From JBBDIM01 sp040880405 (GTDB lineage: Bacteria > Planctomycetota > Planctomycetia > Pirellulales > Pirellulaceae): DNA of 16,464 nt. The notes beneath the pieces were generated by a model, which ran no database searches, had not been told where the DNA came from, and saw only the letters and a list, made by a program, of their open reading frames with translations. The stretch spans positions 1 through 16,464 of the forward strand of contig JBBDIM010000158.1 of assembly GCA_040880405.1 (NCBI GenBank). The letters are read 5' to 3'. Shown here in pieces: positions 15,664-16,464 of the stretch; positions within the stretch are counted from its first letter, which is position 1, and each line of letters opens with the position of its first letter. The position numbers were made by a program, and so were the translations under genes.

Positions 15664-15737
15664 GGGCGCATAGCTCAGTTGGTTAGAGCGCGTCGCTGAT
15701 AACGACGAGGTCCCAAGTTCGAATCTTGGTGCGCCCA
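15664..15737 (+). tRNA. tRNA-Ile (anticodon GAT)
   Basis: A complete 74-base cloverleaf: acceptor GGGCGCA/TGCGCCC, D arm GCTC/GAGC, anticodon stem CGTCG/CGACG around CTGATAA, and T arm CCAAG/CTTGG around TTCGAAT. The anticodon GAT reads the isoleucine codons AUC and AUU. CCA is not encoded. It is followed 45 bases later by tRNA-Ala, the same pair that usually sits in the 16S-23S spacer of bacterial rRNA operons. Confidence 0.97.
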
Positions 15738-15782
15738 CTTCCATCCGGCCAGATGGCTCTTAAGTGAGTCCCTTGGCAGGTT

Positions 15783-15855
15783 GGGGCTGTAGCTCAGCTG
15801 GGAGAGCATCTGCTTTGCAAGCAGAGGGTCGCAGGTTCGAGCCCTGTCAGCTCCA
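15783..15855 (+). tRNA. tRNA-Ala (anticodon TGC)
   Basis: A complete 73-base cloverleaf: acceptor GGGGCTG/CAGCTCC, D arm GCTC/GAGC, anticodon stem TCTGC/GCAGA around TTTGCAA, and a T arm with GCAGG and TTCGAGC. The anticodon TGC reads alanine GCN codons. CCA is not encoded. It is on the same strand as tRNA-Ile and presumably part of the same transcript. Confidence 0.96.
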
Positions 15856-16081
15856 CTTGAGCATTCGCTTCGTTACGAGGCGATCGCTCTACCGCGGTAA
15901 ACTAAAAGCGGCGAGTGAGCAACGAATCGTTCACCCCGTCACTTTGTGTTTTTCGGAAGGACGGCAAGTAGCCGTGATTTCCCAGGCCAAAAACGATTTT
16001 CAATCTTTTTGACCAGGGGGCCTTTCCTTCCGAAAACAGATCGCTATACTTCCACTTCTCAACTCGGGAAACGGAAAACAC

Positions 16082-16137
16082 CTGAGCGAAGAGAAGCCGA
16101 GTTCAATCGTTTTCGAACTCGTTTTCTCTTCACTCAG
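16082..16137 (+). repeat. Long imperfect inverted repeat (RNA hairpin)
   Basis: The arms 16082-16104 and 16115-16137 pair over 23 positions with 20 Watson-Crick pairs, one G-T pair and two mismatches, around a 10-base loop. No T-run follows on either strand, so it is not a typical intrinsic terminator. Between a tRNA pair and a suspected rRNA gene it could be an RNase III processing stem. Confidence 0.7.
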
Positions 16138-16178
16138 TAACAAGAGTGAGACGCGACCCTGAATGGGGTAGCTCTTTT

Positions 16179-16193
16179 GATCTTTGACAATTT
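16179..16193 (+). promoter_or_regulatory. boxA-like antitermination sequence
   Basis: GATCTTTGACAATTT closely resembles the rRNA leader boxA core known from enterobacteria (TGCTCTTTAACAATTT), which recruits the Nus antitermination factors. Its place after a tRNA-Ile/Ala pair fits a boxA in front of 23S rRNA. Confidence 0.5.
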
Positions 16194-16368
16194 GGTTGGT
16201 AGATGGCATTTTGAGTGGCGAGGTGCTTGCTTTGCCGTTAAGTCGTTGCCTGGGCTGGGTTTACCTGGTTTGGGTGATGGATTGATGGTGGCCGAGAGGC
16301 AAGAGCGGTACTTCGTAACACACGACGCAATTGAAACGGGTTACGTAATGGTCTGATTCGGCTTTTGG

Positions 16369-16386
16369 GGTTTGCTTCGGCAAGCC
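16369..16386 (+). other. UUCG-capped stable RNA hairpin
   Basis: GGTTTGC (16369-16375) pairs with GCAAGCC (16380-16386), six Watson-Crick pairs and one T-G, closed by C(TTCG)G, the most stable tetraloop class. It suggests that the region is a structured RNA leader rather than coding. Confidence 0.55.
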
Positions 16387-16464
16387 GTGGAAGTTGAAAA
16401 GGGCGAAAGCGGAACCGTTCTCGAGAGAATCGTTACAAGATCGGATCCATTGACTGCCGTCGTC

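Larger units (their letters stand above)
15856..16464 (+). other. Gene-free region, probably the leader of a downstream rRNA gene
   Basis: About 600 bases after tRNA-Ala without a credible gene. It contains a 23-base-arm hairpin (16082-16137), a boxA-like sequence (16179-16193) and a UUCG-capped hairpin (16369-16386). I see neither the conserved 16S start (AGAGTTTGATC) nor the conserved 23S start. The mature rRNA, if present, begins beyond the window edge; the Ile-Ala tRNA pair makes 23S more likely than 16S. Confidence 0.55.

Noticed and set aside
15946..16209. Short frames on both strands in the region after tRNA-Ala
   Set aside because: They lack ribosome-binding sites and recognisable sequence, and run through a long RNA hairpin and a boxA-like element.
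1..16464. CRISPR arrays, insertion sequences, integrases or prophage genes
   Set aside because: I saw no spaced identical repeats, transposase or integrase motifs, or target-site duplications next to the tRNA genes.
16190..16464. Start of a mature 16S or 23S rRNA inside the window
   Set aside because: Neither the AGAGTTTGATC type start of 16S nor the conserved opening of 23S is present, so only a leader is annotated.

Overview
The window looks like a piece of a planctomycete chromosome, most likely from the Pirellulales group. The basis is indirect: a 3-keto-disaccharide hydrolase (DUF1080) gene, a membrane-anchored protein with a squalene-cyclase-like toroid beside ExbB/ExbD, exported low-complexity proteins, and an Ile-Ala tRNA pair with its own promoter and no 16S rRNA gene in front of it. 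Base composition is moderately GC-rich. Every protein gene I accept is on the minus strand; only the Ile/Ala tRNA unit at the right end is on the plus strand, diverging from them.

Reading in the direction of minus-strand transcription (right to left): a secreted TlpA-type thioredoxin protein (13300-15231), a small unknown membrane protein (12767-13051), two exported proteins that share a distinctive aromatic C-terminal motif (11943-12401 and 10641-11588, the second with a BON domain), a small lipoprotein (9757-10332), an AraC-family regulator (8663-9514) and a DUF1080 secreted protein (7733-8392). Convincing intrinsic terminators end the TlpA, BON, lipoprotein and DUF1080 genes, so this half is made mostly of single-gene transcription units.

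Next comes a compact cluster, 7475 to 1041: a 981-residue TPR protein, ExbB, ExbD and a 708-residue protein. The last has a TonB/TolA-type SxxxH transmembrane segment, a proline-rich periplasmic linker and a C-terminal alpha/alpha toroid. By parts list it resembles a Tol-Pal or TonB machine in which the usual TonB/TolA C-terminal domain is replaced by a toroid. I consider it the most interesting system here. Two TatA/TatB-family genes and a tRNA-Val follow on the same strand.

At the right end, a near-consensus promoter (15603-15630) drives tRNA-Ile(GAU) and tRNA-Ala(UGC). Behind them lie about 600 bases without a gene, holding a long hairpin, a boxA-like sequence and a UUCG-capped hairpin. 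This looks like the leader of an rRNA gene, probably 23S, starting just beyond the window edge.
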